DNA of 52,672 nt from Cellulomonas sp. HZM (GCF_000708885.1 NZ_JEOE01000021.1:1-52672), one strand, 5' to 3'; positions 32,501 through 40,697 are shown, counted from the stretch's first letter. Translations and numbers: made by a program. The notes: generated from the letters alone by a model not told the origin.

Positions 32501-34154
32501 GTCCGTGCACCTCACGCTGTCGAACGGCGTCGGCACCGCGGTCGAGCGCGACTGGCAGGTCGACGTCGAGGACCCGGCGGCGATCGACGTGACGCCGCAC
32601 GTCACGGCGGACCTGGGCTCGGCGGTCACGCCCGTCGCGGTCGACGTCACCGGCTTCCCGCGCCCCACCGTCACCGCGACGGGGCTGCCCGACGGCCTGT
32701 CCGTGCTCGACGACGGCACTGCCGTCACGGTCGTCGGCACGCCGACCGTGGACGGCGCGTTCACCGCGACGCTCACGGCCGACAACGGCATCGGCGCCTC
32801 GGCGCACGTGCAGCTCGTGGTCGACGTCCGCTCCCCCGCGGCGTTCGAGCACGCCGACGAGGACACCGACTTCCCCGTCGGCGAGGACACCTCGTTCGTC
32901 GTCGCCGCCCACGGCTACCCCGCTCCGACGCTCACGACGAGCGCCCTCCCGGCGTGGCTGACGTTCGACGCCGCGACCGGCACGTTCAGCGGTCGCCCGG
33001 CCGCAGCCGACGCGGGCGCCGCGGACCCCGTGACCGTCACCGCGACCAACTCGACCGGCAGCGCCACGACCGTGCTCCGCATCGCCGTGACCATGCCCCC
33101 CGTCGCCGACGACACGGAGGGGACGACGAAGGTGCTCGCGGGCGACGACGTCGACGTGCTGCTGACGACGGTGCACGGCTACCCCGCACCCGTCGTCACG
33201 GCCACGGGGATGCCCCAGGGGCTGTCGCTCGACGTCGTCGGCGACGGCGTGCACCTCGTCGGGTCCAGCACCGCGCTCGGCCTGCACGACGTGACGCTGT
33301 CCCTCGAGAACCGGACCGGACCGGTGACGCTCGTCCCGTGGACCGTGGAGGTCGACGCCCCCGCGGTGGTGTCCGCGCCCGCCCAGGTCGACGTCGTGCT
33401 CGGCCACGCGGTCGACGTCGACGTCACCACGGGCGGCTTCCCCGCCCCGACCGTGACCGCGACGGGGCTGCCCGACGGGGTCGTGTGGACGGCCACCGCC
33501 GACGGCGGCACGCTCACCGGCACACCGACCGCAGCCGGACGCTGGACCATCTCGCTCACGGCGGACAACGGCGTGCAGAGCCCGGCGCGGGCTTCGGTGC
33601 TGGTCGTCGTGACCAAGGCGTCGACAGACCCGGGCACGGATCCGGGGACCGACCCGGGCACGGATCCCGGCACGGGTCCTGGCACCGACCCCGGCACGGG
33701 TCCCGGCACCGACCCCGGCACGGGTCCCGGCACCGACCCGGGCACGGATCCTGGCACCGACCCCGGCACCGCGTCCTCCACGGTGCACGTGAGCCTCTCC
33801 GCGACGACCGTCCGCGCGGGTGGGACGATCCGCGTCTCCGCGACGGGTCTGTCCGACGGGGAGCAGCTCACGGTATGGCTCCACTCGACGCCCGTGCTCC
33901 TCACGCGGGCCACCGCCGACAGCACCGGCGCCGTGAGCCTCGTCGCGCACATCCCGGTGGCCACCGAGGCCGGCACCCACACGATCATCGTGCGCGGCGC
34001 CGACGGCACCGAGGGGACCGCGACGCTGCGCGTGACGGCCGCTGCCGGGCTGGCGACGACGGGTACGGACGCGGGCCCCGCGGCCGGCCTTGCGCTCGCG
34101 ATGCTCGTCGGGGGCGCCGCGGCGCTCGGATGGAGCCGCCGCCGCACGGCATGA
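29553..34154 (+). CDS. Giant Ig-repeat surface protein with LAxTG sorting signal
   Basis: The 1533-residue secreted protein has a signal peptide (RRLVAALTAAGLALLGVAG, cut near AVA30). A ~190-residue N-terminal domain, which I do not recognise, has two cysteines (MSCDL, RGCHT). From about residue 225 to 1355 come 13 tandem putative-Ig (He_PIG-like) repeats of 80-90 residues. Their pattern is G(F/Y)PxPTVTATGLPDGLS...GTPTxxG...NGVG. Twelve PGT-repeat units form a wall-spanning linker (1359-1406), then a last ~90-residue Ig-like domain. LATTG (1500-1504), a hydrophobic helix and RRRTA are a class E sortase-type anchor; no sortase gene is seen. GTG 29553 has GAGGA upstream. The role is probably adhesion or substrate binding, which is inference. 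Confidence 0.92.
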   Translation: MRTAAPARRLVAALTAAGLALLGVAGTAVAADVDVTGSFTIDDFAGHSMGPYELIKGSGMSCDLSDAARLVAGAGTLKIDLTSMDSRGCHTNGAQVRWTAPTSVDIKSDGADRILLKYRDVVPDQPSAITFGIRAVDTAGRSASVAGLSRNGGAAGDMLAIAYAPRYEGDVSYLKAQAGFDWAHVETVTLTVSTPVWSTPTAVTFEGLGFNSGDPSYEQPTVGGPGTHVFTAGQQGSATFSVAGFPEPDVTVTGKPSWMTVSTAKASHATTVTLSGNPGTSYGTTTLHVHADVASSLTADRDLTVLVPSPVTFAPASGVTTTLGAAGPVDLGTVSSVPDATVSAGTGLPPGTSLVLSGTTLRLAGAPTAAGAYVVGVTLDNGYRTASATIPVTVRSVPTLGSVPAQLLARGAAITPITVPLTGYPAPTVSSATLPDGLSAAVDGTTLRITGTPTTSGTTQASVTVGNGVGTATTSFDVRVGVPASLDTPAPGALVAGTPTTITLSTHGDPQATVSSADLPAGLTVSTASGVTTISGTPQRSAAGTGTSHLVPSNALGDGAAVSWPWTVSAAPVLTAAGSVVATLGTAVPTTTFVADGYPTPQLTATADDLHGLTLDTSVPGRVRLLGTPSSTGTTTLHLSADNGVGASVTRDVTVTVRLAPTFPSSTTTLTFVAGEAGSASVVAGGYERPTLAVDGSLPGWLSFDAATGTFSGTPARTDAGESSFDLTATNAAGSASTTVVVRVTSTPRLTLTTVGEVRVSGAAGTPTVLGSVDGFPAPTVTADGLPAGLSLVIDPDGTLRLTGSTSADGQDVVVTLHASNGVGADDTAGFGLQVRATPRVLGPVALTLHVGQAADEQLLLSGYPAPQVSSIGTPDGITIDAAGHVSGTPTATGTSLVLVTATNTAGSAYAGVVVTVVDDAAFTTAPASAHVRLGDPVDTPVLAVTGYPTPTLVAAGMPAGLALVADGNTYRLTGTPTAPGRSSVHLTLSNGVGTAVERDWQVDVEDPAAIDVTPHVTADLGSAVTPVAVDVTGFPRPTVTATGLPDGLSVLDDGTAVTVVGTPTVDGAFTATLTADNGIGASAHVQLVVDVRSPAAFEHADEDTDFPVGEDTSFVVAAHGYPAPTLTTSALPAWLTFDAATGTFSGRPAAADAGAADPVTVTATNSTGSATTVLRIAVTMPPVADDTEGTTKVLAGDDVDVLLTTVHGYPAPVVTATGMPQGLSLDVVGDGVHLVGSSTALGLHDVTLSLENRTGPVTLVPWTVEVDAPAVVSAPAQVDVVLGHAVDVDVTTGGFPAPTVTATGLPDGVVWTATADGGTLTGTPTAAGRWTISLTADNGVQSPARASVLVVVTKASTDPGTDPGTDPGTDPGTGPGTDPGTGPGTDPGTGPGTDPGTDPGTDPGTASSTVHVSLSATTVRAGGTIRVSATGLSDGEQLTVWLHSTPVLLTRATADSTGAVSLVAHIPVATEAGTHTIIVRGADGTEGTATLRVTAAAGLATTGTDAGPAAGLALAMLVGGAAALGWSRRRTA
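33627..33770. repeat. 12 x 12-bp tandem repeat encoding D/G-PGT linker
   Basis: Twelve in-frame 12-bp units resembling GACCCGGGCACG encode (D/G)PGT repeats. Silent third-base changes and the D/G switch show that units have diverged. This is the flexible wall-crossing linker of the surface protein. Confidence 0.92.
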
Positions 34155-34173
34155 CCTGCGACCCCGTACGACC

Positions 34174-34205
34174 AGGGGCCCCGCACCACACGGTGCGGGG
34201 CCCCT
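34174..34205. terminator. Perfect 14-bp hairpin after the surface-protein gene
   Basis: AGGGGCCCCGCACC (34174-34187) pairs exactly with 34192-34205 around loop ACAC. It begins 19 nt after the stop. No T-tract is present. Confidence 0.75.
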
Positions 34206-34231
34206 CGTCATGCACGCTCCCGGCGGCGACG

Positions 34232-34269
34232 GCGAAGGCCCGGCCCCCTTCGAGGGGCCGGGCCTTCGC
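34232..34269. terminator. 16-bp hairpin downstream of rplQ
   Basis: The arms at 34232-34247 (GCGAAGGCCCGGCCCC) and 34254-34269 are exact complements around a 6-nt loop. It lies 17 nt past the rplQ stop on the minus strand and closes the alpha operon. With the preceding hairpin it separates two convergent transcripts. Confidence 0.78.
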
Positions 34270-34286
34270 GCGTGCTGCGGGAGGCG

Positions 34287-34829
34287 TCAGGCCTTGTCGG
34301 CCTCGGTGCTCTCGGCGGCGGGCGCCTCGTCGGCGACCGGGGTCTCGTCGGCCACGACGGCCTCCTCGACGACCGGCGTCTCCTCGACGGTCTCCGCCTT
34401 GGGCTCGCTCTTCTTGGCGGCCTTCTGCGCGGCCTTCGTGGCCTCCTTGACGACGGCCTGCTTCGGCGAGACCGGCTCGCGGACGAGCTCGATCACGGCC
34501 ATCGGCGCGTTGTCGCCCTTGCGGGGGCCGATCTTCGTGATGCGCGTGTAGCCACCCTCCCGCTCGGCCATGGCCGGGGCGATCTCGGTGAAGAGCACGT
34601 GCACGACGCTCTTGTCCTTGACGACCGTCATGACGCGACGACGGGCGTGCAGGTCACCGCGCTTGGCGAAGGTGATGAGGCGCTCGGCGAGCGGGCGAAG
34701 GCGCTTGGCCTTCGTCTCCGTCGTCGTGATGCGCCCGTGCTCGAACAGCTGGGTCGCGAGGTTCGCGAGGATCAGCCGCTCGTGCGCCGGTCCGCCACCG
34801 AGCCGGGGACCCTTGGTGGGCGTAGGCAT
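34287..34829 (-). CDS. rplQ: 50S ribosomal protein L17, with acidic C-terminal tail
   Basis: L17 core motifs are visible at residues 1-120: [43 protein letters not shown]. The final ~58 residues form an Ala/Lys then Glu/Val-rich tail ([19 protein letters not shown]...), giving 180 residues against roughly 120-130 in most bacteria. Such tails occur in other actinobacteria. It is the last gene of the infA-rpmJ-rpsM-rpsK-rpoA-rplQ run. Two hairpins lie immediately downstream. Confidence 0.97.
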   Translation of the reverse strand: MPTPTKGPRLGGGPAHERLILANLATQLFEHGRITTTETKAKRLRPLAERLITFAKRGDLHARRRVMTVVKDKSVVHVLFTEIAPAMAEREGGYTRITKIGPRKGDNAPMAVIELVREPVSPKQAVVKEATKAAQKAAKKSEPKAETVEETPVVEEAVVADETPVADEAPAAESTEADKA

Positions 34830-34894
34830 GGTCTGTCTCCTTGAGTTCCAATGGTGGGCGGCGCGCCCGCGTCACGCGGGCGCGCTCCCCGGCG

Positions 34895-35905
34895 TCAGTA
34901 CTGCTCGTCCTCGACGAAGTCGCCCTCGTCGCCGTCGTAGTAGGCGGCCGCGGTCGGGTCGAAGTCGAGCGGGCTGTCCTTGAGGGACAGGCCGAGCTCC
35001 GCGAGCTTCTCCTTGACCTCGGTGATCGACTTCGCACCGAAGTTGCGGATGTCCAGCAGGTCGGCCTCGGAGCGCGCGACGAGCTCGCCCACCGAGTGGA
35101 TGCCCTCACGCTTGAGGCAGTTGTACGACCGGATGGTGAGCTGCAGGTCCTCGATCGGCAGCGCCAGGTCCGCGGCGAGCGCGGCGTCCGTCGGCGACGG
35201 GCCGATCTCGATGCCCTCGGCCTCGACGTTCAGCTCCCGCGCGAGTCCGAACAGCTCGACGAGCGTCTTGCCGGCCGACGCGAGCGCGTCGCGCGGGCTG
35301 ATCGCCGCCTTCGTCTCGACGTCGACGACGAGCTTGTCGAAGTCGGTGCGCTGCTCGACACGCGTGGCCTCGACCTTGTAGGTCACCTTGAGGACCGGCG
35401 AGTAGATCGAGTCGACCGGGATGCGGCCGATCTCGGCGTCGAACGCCTTGTTCTGGTTGGCCGACACGTAGCCGCGGCCGCGCTCGACGGTCAGCTCGAT
35501 CTCGAGCTTGCCCTTGTCGTTGAGCGTCGCGATGTGCAGGTCGGGGTTGTGCACCTCGACGCCCGCCGGCGGGACGATGTCCGCACCGGTGACGTCGCCC
35601 GAGCCCTGCTTGCGCAGGTACATCACGACGGGCTCGTCGTTCTCCGAGGAGACCACGAGGTTCTTGATGTTGAGGATGATCTCGGTGACATCCTCCTTGA
35701 CCCCGGGCACGGTGGAGAACTCGTGCAGCACGCCGTCGATCCGGATGGACGTCACGGCGGCGCCGGGGATGGAGGACAGCAGCGTCCGGCGCAGCGAGTT
35801 GCCGAGCGTGTAGCCGAAGCCGGGCTCGAGCGGCTCGATGGAGAACCGCGAACGGTTCTCCGAGATGACCTCTTCGGTCAGGGTGGGGCGCTGTGCGATC
35901 AGCAC
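34895..35905 (-). CDS. rpoA: DNA-directed RNA polymerase subunit alpha
   Basis: The 336-residue alpha subunit has the N-terminal assembly domain ([44 protein letters not shown]) and, after a linker, the C-terminal DNA/activator-binding domain ([40 protein letters not shown]). An acidic tail ends [18 protein letters not shown] 35905. The 153-nt spacer to rpsK holds a long stem-loop in the place rpsD takes in many genomes. Confidence 0.98.
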   Translation of the reverse strand: MLIAQRPTLTEEVISENRSRFSIEPLEPGFGYTLGNSLRRTLLSSIPGAAVTSIRIDGVLHEFSTVPGVKEDVTEIILNIKNLVVSSENDEPVVMYLRKQGSGDVTGADIVPPAGVEVHNPDLHIATLNDKGKLEIELTVERGRGYVSANQNKAFDAEIGRIPVDSIYSPVLKVTYKVEATRVEQRTDFDKLVVDVETKAAISPRDALASAGKTLVELFGLARELNVEAEGIEIGPSPTDAALAADLALPIEDLQLTIRSYNCLKREGIHSVGELVARSEADLLDIRNFGAKSITEVKEKLAELGLSLKDSPLDFDPTAAAYYDGDEGDFVEDEQY

Positions 35906-36001
35906 GGTGGGTTTCCTCTCAGCGGGCGTCCGCCATATGACACGCCGCAGGTACTACGGGCTGGCCAGGTCTCGGTCCACCTGGTCAGAAGGACGAGGAG
36001 G

Positions 36002-36053
36002 ACCCCGTGGCCCACCGGCGCTCGGCACGAGCCGACGCGGCGGACCACGGGGT
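36002..36053. other. Long stem-loop in the rpsK-rpoA spacer
   Basis: ACCCCGTGG (36002-36010) pairs with CCACGGGGT (36045-36053). The intervening 34 nt contain a second stem GCTCG-GCA-CGAGC (36020-36032). It lies immediately after the rpsK stop (36059) on the minus strand, 97 nt before the rpoA start. It could be a partial terminator, a processing site or a decay barrier. Confidence 0.5.
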
Positions 36054-36058
36054 GAGGA

Positions 36059-36460
36059 TCAGACGCGGCGACGCTTCGGGGGGCGGCAGCCGTTGTGCGC
36101 CTGGGGCGTGACGTCCTGGATCGAGCCCACCTCGAGGCCGGCGGCCTGCAGCGAGCGGATCGCGGTCTCACGGCCCGAGCCGGGGCCCTTGACGAACACG
36201 TCGACCTTGCGCATGCCGTGCTCCTGCGCACGACGAGCGGCGGCCTCGGCCGCGAGCTGCGCGGCGAACGGCGTCGACTTGCGCGAGCCCTTGAAGCCGA
36301 CCTGGCCCGACGAGGCGGACGAGATCACGGCGCCCGAGGGGTCGGTGATCGAGATGATCGTGTTGTTGAACGTGCTCTTGATGTGCGCCTGGCCGTGGGA
36401 GACGTTCTTCTTCTCCTTGCGGCGCGGCTTGCGCACGGCGGTGCGGGACTTGGGAGGCAT
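36059..36460 (-). CDS. rpsK: 30S ribosomal protein S11
   Basis: The 133-residue S11 has the core [111 protein letters not shown]. The distinctive [13 protein letters not shown]-terminus is intact. It lies 72 nt after rpsM; rpoA follows without rpsD. Confidence 0.97.
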   Translation of the reverse strand: MPPKSRTAVRKPRRKEKKNVSHGQAHIKSTFNNTIISITDPSGAVISSASSGQVGFKGSRKSTPFAAQLAAEAAARRAQEHGMRKVDVFVKGPGSGRETAIRSLQAAGLEVGSIQDVTPQAHNGCRPPKRRRV

Positions 36461-36532
36461 CTCTTCTTCTCTCTACGGGTCGAGTGGGTCGCGCTGCGCT
36501 CGGGCCGGTGACGGCGGCGCGGCGGACGAGGG

Positions 36533-36913
36533 CTACTTGCGCCCGGCCTTCTTCTTGCCGGCCACGGTGCGCTTGGGGCCCTTGCGGGTACGCGCGTTGG
36601 TCTTGGTGCGCTGACCGCGGACCGGGAGACCGCGGCGGTGACGCAGGCCCTCGTAGCAGCCGATCTCGACCTTGCGGCGGATGTCCGCGGCGACCTCACG
36701 GCGGAGGTCACCCTCGAGCTTGTAGGAGGCCTCGAGGTGGTCGCGGAGCGCGACGAGCTCGGTGTCACCGAGGTCCTTCACGCGCAGGTCGCCGGAGATG
36801 CCGGTCGCGGCAAGGGTCTCCTTGGCGCGGGTACGGCCGACGCCGTAGATGTAGGTGAGCGCGATCTCGAGCCGCTTCTCGCGGGGGAGGTCGACGCCGA
36901 TGAGACGTGCCAT
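36533..36913 (-). CDS. rpsM: 30S ribosomal protein S13
   Basis: The 126-residue S13 shows [83 protein letters not shown]. The Lys-rich C-terminus contacts P-site tRNA. It lies 215 nt after rpmJ, an unusually long spacer with several short stem-loops. Confidence 0.97.
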   Translation of the reverse strand: MARLIGVDLPREKRLEIALTYIYGVGRTRAKETLAATGISGDLRVKDLGDTELVALRDHLEASYKLEGDLRREVAADIRRKVEIGCYEGLRHRRGLPVRGQRTKTNARTRKGPKRTVAGKKKAGRK

Positions 36914-36975
36914 GTGCTTGGTGGCTCCTGTACTGCTTCGGAGGTCTTCCGCACCACCGTCCCGCGTGCTGCGGG

Positions 36976-36995
36976 CCCCGGCCTCCGAGCCGGGG
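36976..36995. other. Short hairpin in the rpmJ-rpsM spacer
   Basis: CCCCGGC and GCCGGGG flank a 6-nt loop. The surrounding 36914-37128 region has further small stems (for example GGTCC-TGCT-GGACC near 37050). No start or gene is evident in the spacer. It may attenuate or process the transcript between rpmJ and rpsM. Confidence 0.4.
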
Positions 36996-37128
36996 GTTCG
37001 ACGATGACTCCCTCACGGGAGCTTCACCGAGGTGGTGGTGCGCTTGCCGGTCCTGCTGGACCGTCGTGCTGGCGGTGCTGCTGCCGGGCTCTCGTCCGGC
37101 CTGCTGGCGCCGAGGCGCCGTCAGGGCA

Positions 37129-37242
37129 TCAGCCCTGGCGCTGCTTGTGGCGCAGGTTCTCGCAGATCACCTGGACGCGACCGTGCCGGCGGATCACCTT
37201 GCACTTGTCGCAGATCTTCTTGACGCTGGGCTTGACCTTCAT
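37129..37242 (-). CDS. rpmJ: 50S ribosomal protein L36
   Basis: A 37-residue protein reading [20 protein letters not shown], then [17 protein letters not shown]. The zinc ligands C-x2-C...C-x4-H are present, so this is the Zn-binding (C+) form. ATG 37242 and TGA 37131-37129. It lies 57 nt after infA. Confidence 0.97.
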   Translation of the reverse strand: MKVKPSVKKICDKCKVIRRHGRVQVICENLRHKQRQG

Positions 37243-37299
37243 CGCGTGTTCCTCCGCCGCCGTGTGCCCGGTCTCCCGGATGACGGCGTGTTCGAGTGG

Positions 37300-37521
37300 T
37301 TACTTGTAGCGGTAGACGATGCGACCGCGGGACAGGTCGTACGGGCTGAGCTCCACCACCACACGGTCCTCAGGCAGGATCCGGATGTAGTGCTGACGCA
37401 TCTTGCCCGAGATGTGTGCGAGAACCTTGTGGCCATTGCTGAGCTCCACACGGAACATCGCGTTGGGGAGCGCCTCGACGACACTGCCCTCGATCTCGAT
37501 GACGCCGTCCTTCTTCGCCAT
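37300..37521 (-). CDS. infA: Translation initiation factor IF-1
   Basis: A 73-residue OB-fold protein. It opens [20 protein letters not shown], then [53 protein letters not shown], a textbook IF-1. ATG 37521 is preceded by a GGAGGA Shine-Dalgarno. It is the first gene of the alpha operon. In-frame sequence upstream is leader. Confidence 0.98.
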   Translation of the reverse strand: MAKKDGVIEIEGSVVEALPNAMFRVELSNGHKVLAHISGKMRQHYIRILPEDRVVVELSPYDLSRGRIVYRYK

Positions 37522-37865
37522 GTCCTCCGCTAACTGTCGGTCTTCTGGAACGCCCACGACGGCCCGGATCGACCGGCGCGCAGGCCGACCGTCCTCGACG
37601 ATCGTGGAGAGCACGTGCTGGTGCCGTCGGCCGGGAACCGGACAGGCTCCGTGATGACTGACAGGGCGCACACACCCAACGGACAACCTTACGCCATCAG
37701 GTGGGAGCCGCGAAACCGTCCCGACGTGACGTGCGGGACACGGCGACCACGGTGTCTCACGAGGCGTGTCTCACAAGGTGCCTGATGACGAGGCGTCACG
37801 ACCGTGCTGCACCACCGTGCCTCATGACCGTGCCTGCGACCGGTCGCCGAGGAAGCGCCGGGGCG
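37522..37865. other. infA leader and repeat-rich map 3' region (no gene)
   Basis: This 344-bp stretch has no credible ORF. Its left part (37522-37680) is the infA leader. A candidate promoter is TAAGGT at 37691-37686 (minus) with a weak TTTCGC 18 bp upstream (37715-37710). The right part (about 37750-37843) is made of degenerate 13-15-bp tandem units. Examples are GGTGTCTCACGAGG/CGTGTCTCACAAGG, then CCGTGCTGCACCA/CCGTGCCTCATGA/CCGTGCCTGCGA starting at 37802, 37815 and 37828. These units lie directly downstream of the map stop. Confidence 0.55.
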
Positions 37866-38726
37866 TCAGCCGAGCGGGGCGACCTCGACGCCGCGTGCCG
37901 CGAGCTCCGTCGCTCCCCCGTCGGTCGCGGTCAGCACCCAGATGCCGCCGTCGTGGATCGCGACCGTGTGCTCCCAGTGCGCGGCACGCGACCCGTCGAG
38001 CGTCACCACGGTCCAGCCGTCCTCGAGCTCGCGGTTCGCCTGGTCCCCACGTACGAGCATCGGCTCGATCGCGACGCACAGACCTGCACGCAGGCGCGGG
38101 CCGCGTTCACGCGTGCGGAAGTTGGGCACGTCGGGGGCGAGGTGCATCTGGCTGCCGATCCCGTGCCCCACGTAGTCCTCGACGATGCCCAGCGGGCGCC
38201 CGCCGTTGCGATCCGCAGCCGCGGCCACGACGTCCTCGACTGCCTCGCCGACGTCACCGAGCCGCTCACCCGTCGCGAGCGCCGCGATGCCGGCCCACAT
38301 GGCCTGCCGCGTCGTCTCGACGAGCTGGATGTCGAGCTGGGTGTCGAGCGCCGCGGCGGCGTCGGGACCCGCGTCGACGACGGTGGAGAACGCCGAGTCG
38401 CCGTGCCACCCGTCGACGATCGCGCCGCAGTCGACCGAGACCACGTCGCCCGGCTCGAGCACGCGCGTCCCGGGGATGCCGTGGACGATCTCGTCGTTCA
38501 CCGACACGCACAGGGTCGCGGGGTACCCGTGGTAGCCGAGGAAGGACGGCGTGGCGCCCGCTCCTTCGATGACGCTCGCGGCGACGGCGTCGAGCTCTGC
38601 GGTGCTCACCCCTGCCCGCACGCTCGCACGGACTGCGTCCAGCGCACCGGCGACGACCAGACCTGCGCGTCGCATGAGCAGGATCTGCTCAGGCGTCTTG
38701 TACTCGATCCGCTCGCGGCCGAACAT
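37866..38726 (-). CDS. map: Methionine aminopeptidase, type I
   Basis: The 286-residue metallopeptidase removes N-terminal Met. The active site shows His82 (DEIVHGIPGTR), Asp99 (VVSVDCGAI), Asp110 (WHGDSAF), the later VGHGIGSQMH histidine, and two glutamates in AIEPMLV and HWEHTVAI. It lies 12 nt after adk, in the conserved secY-adk-map cluster. Its 3' flank is a degenerate tandem repeat array. Confidence 0.97.
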   Translation of the reverse strand: MFGRERIEYKTPEQILLMRRAGLVVAGALDAVRASVRAGVSTAELDAVAASVIEGAGATPSFLGYHGYPATLCVSVNDEIVHGIPGTRVLEPGDVVSVDCGAIVDGWHGDSAFSTVVDAGPDAAAALDTQLDIQLVETTRQAMWAGIAALATGERLGDVGEAVEDVVAAAADRNGGRPLGIVEDYVGHGIGSQMHLAPDVPNFRTRERGPRLRAGLCVAIEPMLVRGDQANRELEDGWTVVTLDGSRAAHWEHTVAIHDGGIWVLTATDGGATELAARGVEVAPLG

Positions 38727-38738
38727 GTGCGGGCCGCG

Positions 38739-39317
38739 TCAGGACGCGGGAGCGCCGATCGCTCCGAGCAGACGCTCGGTGACCTCGTCGACCCCGCCGA
38801 TCCCGTCGACCTGCGACAGCAGGCCACGCTGCGCGTAGAGGTCGGAGATCGGCGCGGTCTCGCTCGCGTAGACGTCGAGCCGGTGACGGATGACGTCAGC
38901 CGTGTCGTCCTCGCGGCCCTCGATCTGCGCGCGCTTGAGCAGGCGCTCGGTCACGACCTCGGGGTCCGCGGTGATCTCGACCGCGCGGTCGAGGGCGAGA
39001 CCCGAGTCCGCGAGGATCGCGTCGAGCTCGGCGACCTGTGCGACGTTGCGGGGGTACCCGTCGAGCAGGAAGCCCTCCGCGGTGTCGTCGGCCGCGAGGC
39101 GGTCGCGCACCATCGCGTTGGTGACCTCGTCCGGGACGAGGGCGCCACGCGACGAGTACTCCTGCGCGAGCCGGCCGAGCTCTGTGCCGCCCTTGATGTT
39201 GGCGCGGAAGATGTCGCCCGTCGAGATCGCGGGAACGCCGAGCCGCTCTGCGAGCCGCGCGGCCTGCGTGCCCTTGCCCGCTCCGGGCGGGCCGAGCAGG
39301 ACAAGGCGCGCGCTCAT
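38739..39317 (-). CDS. adk: Adenylate kinase (short LID form)
   Basis: The 192-residue enzyme balances ATP + AMP and 2 ADP. It has P-loop GPPGAGKGTQ at 9-18, the AMP-site STGDIFRANI and LLDGYPRN, and a short lid (EGREDDTADVIRHRL) without the zinc insert. ATG 39317 overlaps the secY stop (ATGA), so synthesis is coupled to secY. Confidence 0.97.
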   Translation of the reverse strand: MSARLVLLGPPGAGKGTQAARLAERLGVPAISTGDIFRANIKGGTELGRLAQEYSSRGALVPDEVTNAMVRDRLAADDTAEGFLLDGYPRNVAQVAELDAILADSGLALDRAVEITADPEVVTERLLKRAQIEGREDDTADVIRHRLDVYASETAPISDLYAQRGLLSQVDGIGGVDEVTERLLGAIGAPAS

Positions 39318-40609
39318 CGCAGGAACCCTTCGTAGTGCCGCTGCTCGAGCTGCGACTGGATCTGCTTGACGGTCTCGAGCCCGACGCCGACGACGATGAG
39401 GATCGACGAGCCACCGAACGGGATGCGCGTCGTGATGCCGAGCATCACGAAGGCGACCGTGGGGATCAGCGCGACCACGGCGAGGTAGATCGAGCCAGGA
39501 GCCGTGATCCGGGAGATCACGTAGTTGAGGTAGTCCGCCGTGGGACGCCCCGCGCGGATGCCCGGGATGAAGCCGCCGTACTTCTTCATGTTGTCGGCGA
39601 CCTCGTCCGGGTTGAACGTGATGGCCGTGTAGAAGTAGCAGAAGAAGATGATCAGCACGACGTACAGCGCGAGGTGCAGCGGGGCGCTCTGCGACGCGAG
39701 GTGCAGCGAGATCCACTTGACCCAGCCGGCGGTCTGGTCGCCGAACTGCGCGATCAGGCCGGGGATGGCGAGCAGCGACGACGCGAAGATCACCGGGATG
39801 ACGCCGGCCATGTTGATCTTGATCGGGATGTACGTGCTCGACCCGCCGTACATGCGACGGCCGACCATGCGCTTCGCGTACTGCACCGGGATGCGGCGCT
39901 GGCTCTGCTCGACGAACACGACCAGGCCGATGACGAGCACGATGATCGCGAGCACCACGACGAACTTCGTCGGGCCGTTCGAACCACCGACGATCGACCA
40001 CATCGAGCCCGGGAAGCTCGCGGCGATCGACGTGAAGATGAGCAGCGACATGCCGTTGCCGACACCGCGCTCGGTGATGAGCTCGCCGAGCCACATGATC
40101 AGGCCGGTGCCCGCGGTCATCGTGATGACCATGATGAGCAGCGTGACCCAGCTGTCGTTGGGGATCACGTCGTACGAGCAGCCGCTGAACAGCTGCCCGC
40201 TGCGCGCGATCGTGATGATCGTCGTCGACTGCAGGATCGCCAGGCCGATCGTCAGGTACCGCGTGTACTGCGTGAGCTTCGCGGTGCCGGACTGGCCCTC
40301 CTTGTGGAGCTCCTCGAACCGAGGGATCACCACACGGAGCAGCTGGATGATGATGCTCGCGGTGATGTACGGCATGATCCCGAGCGCGAACACCGACAGC
40401 TGCAGGAGCGCCCCGCCGCTGAAGAGGTTCACGAGCCCGAGCAGGCCGTTGTCGGCCGTCGCATCGATGCACTTCTGCACGTTGGGGTACGAGACCCCGG
40501 GCGTGGGCAGGAAGGAGCCGATGCGGAACACGACCATGATCCCGATCGTGAAGAGCAGCTTCCGCCGCAGGTCGGGCGTCCGGAACGCCCGCACGAATGC
40601 GCCTAGCAC
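39314..40609 (-). CDS. secY: Protein translocase subunit SecY
   Basis: The 431-residue, ten-helix Sec channel starts VLGAFVRAFRTPDLRRKLLFTI. The SecY signatures include GIMPYITASIIIQLL and a later periplasmic-side NPDEVADNMKKYGGFIPGIRAGRPTADYL. GTG 40609 has a clear AGGAGG Shine-Dalgarno 5 nt upstream. It is separated from rplO by a strong hairpin and a candidate promoter, so secY-adk-map probably has its own transcript. Confidence 0.97.
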   Translation of the reverse strand: MLGAFVRAFRTPDLRRKLLFTIGIMVVFRIGSFLPTPGVSYPNVQKCIDATADNGLLGLVNLFSGGALLQLSVFALGIMPYITASIIIQLLRVVIPRFEELHKEGQSGTAKLTQYTRYLTIGLAILQSTTIITIARSGQLFSGCSYDVIPNDSWVTLLIMVITMTAGTGLIMWLGELITERGVGNGMSLLIFTSIAASFPGSMWSIVGGSNGPTKFVVVLAIIVLVIGLVVFVEQSQRRIPVQYAKRMVGRRMYGGSSTYIPIKINMAGVIPVIFASSLLAIPGLIAQFGDQTAGWVKWISLHLASQSAPLHLALYVVLIIFFCYFYTAITFNPDEVADNMKKYGGFIPGIRAGRPTADYLNYVISRITAPGSIYLAVVALIPTVAFVMLGITTRIPFGGSSILIVVGVGLETVKQIQSQLEQRHYEGFLR

Positions 40610-40697
40610 CTGTCCTCCTGTACCGCTGCAGCGGCATCGTCTGCGACCGGTCCGTCCCGGCCGCGATCGCCCGCCTCAGTCCGCGGGCACCCGGGGA

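Noticed and set aside
30477..34211. A 1244-codon open frame antisense to the Ig-repeat protein, rich in Arg, Gly and Val
   Set aside because: It mirrors the codon-position GC bias and repeats of the true gene on the plus strand, has no recognisable domain, and lacks a start signal.
36914..37128. A possible extra small gene between rpmJ and rpsM
   Set aside because: No start codon with ribosome-binding site and no family resemblance; the region is stem-loops and leader sequence.
37701..39335. A long plus-strand open frame across map and adk
   Set aside because: Both genes on the minus strand are unambiguous; the antisense frame is Arg/Asp/Val-rich shadow sequence.
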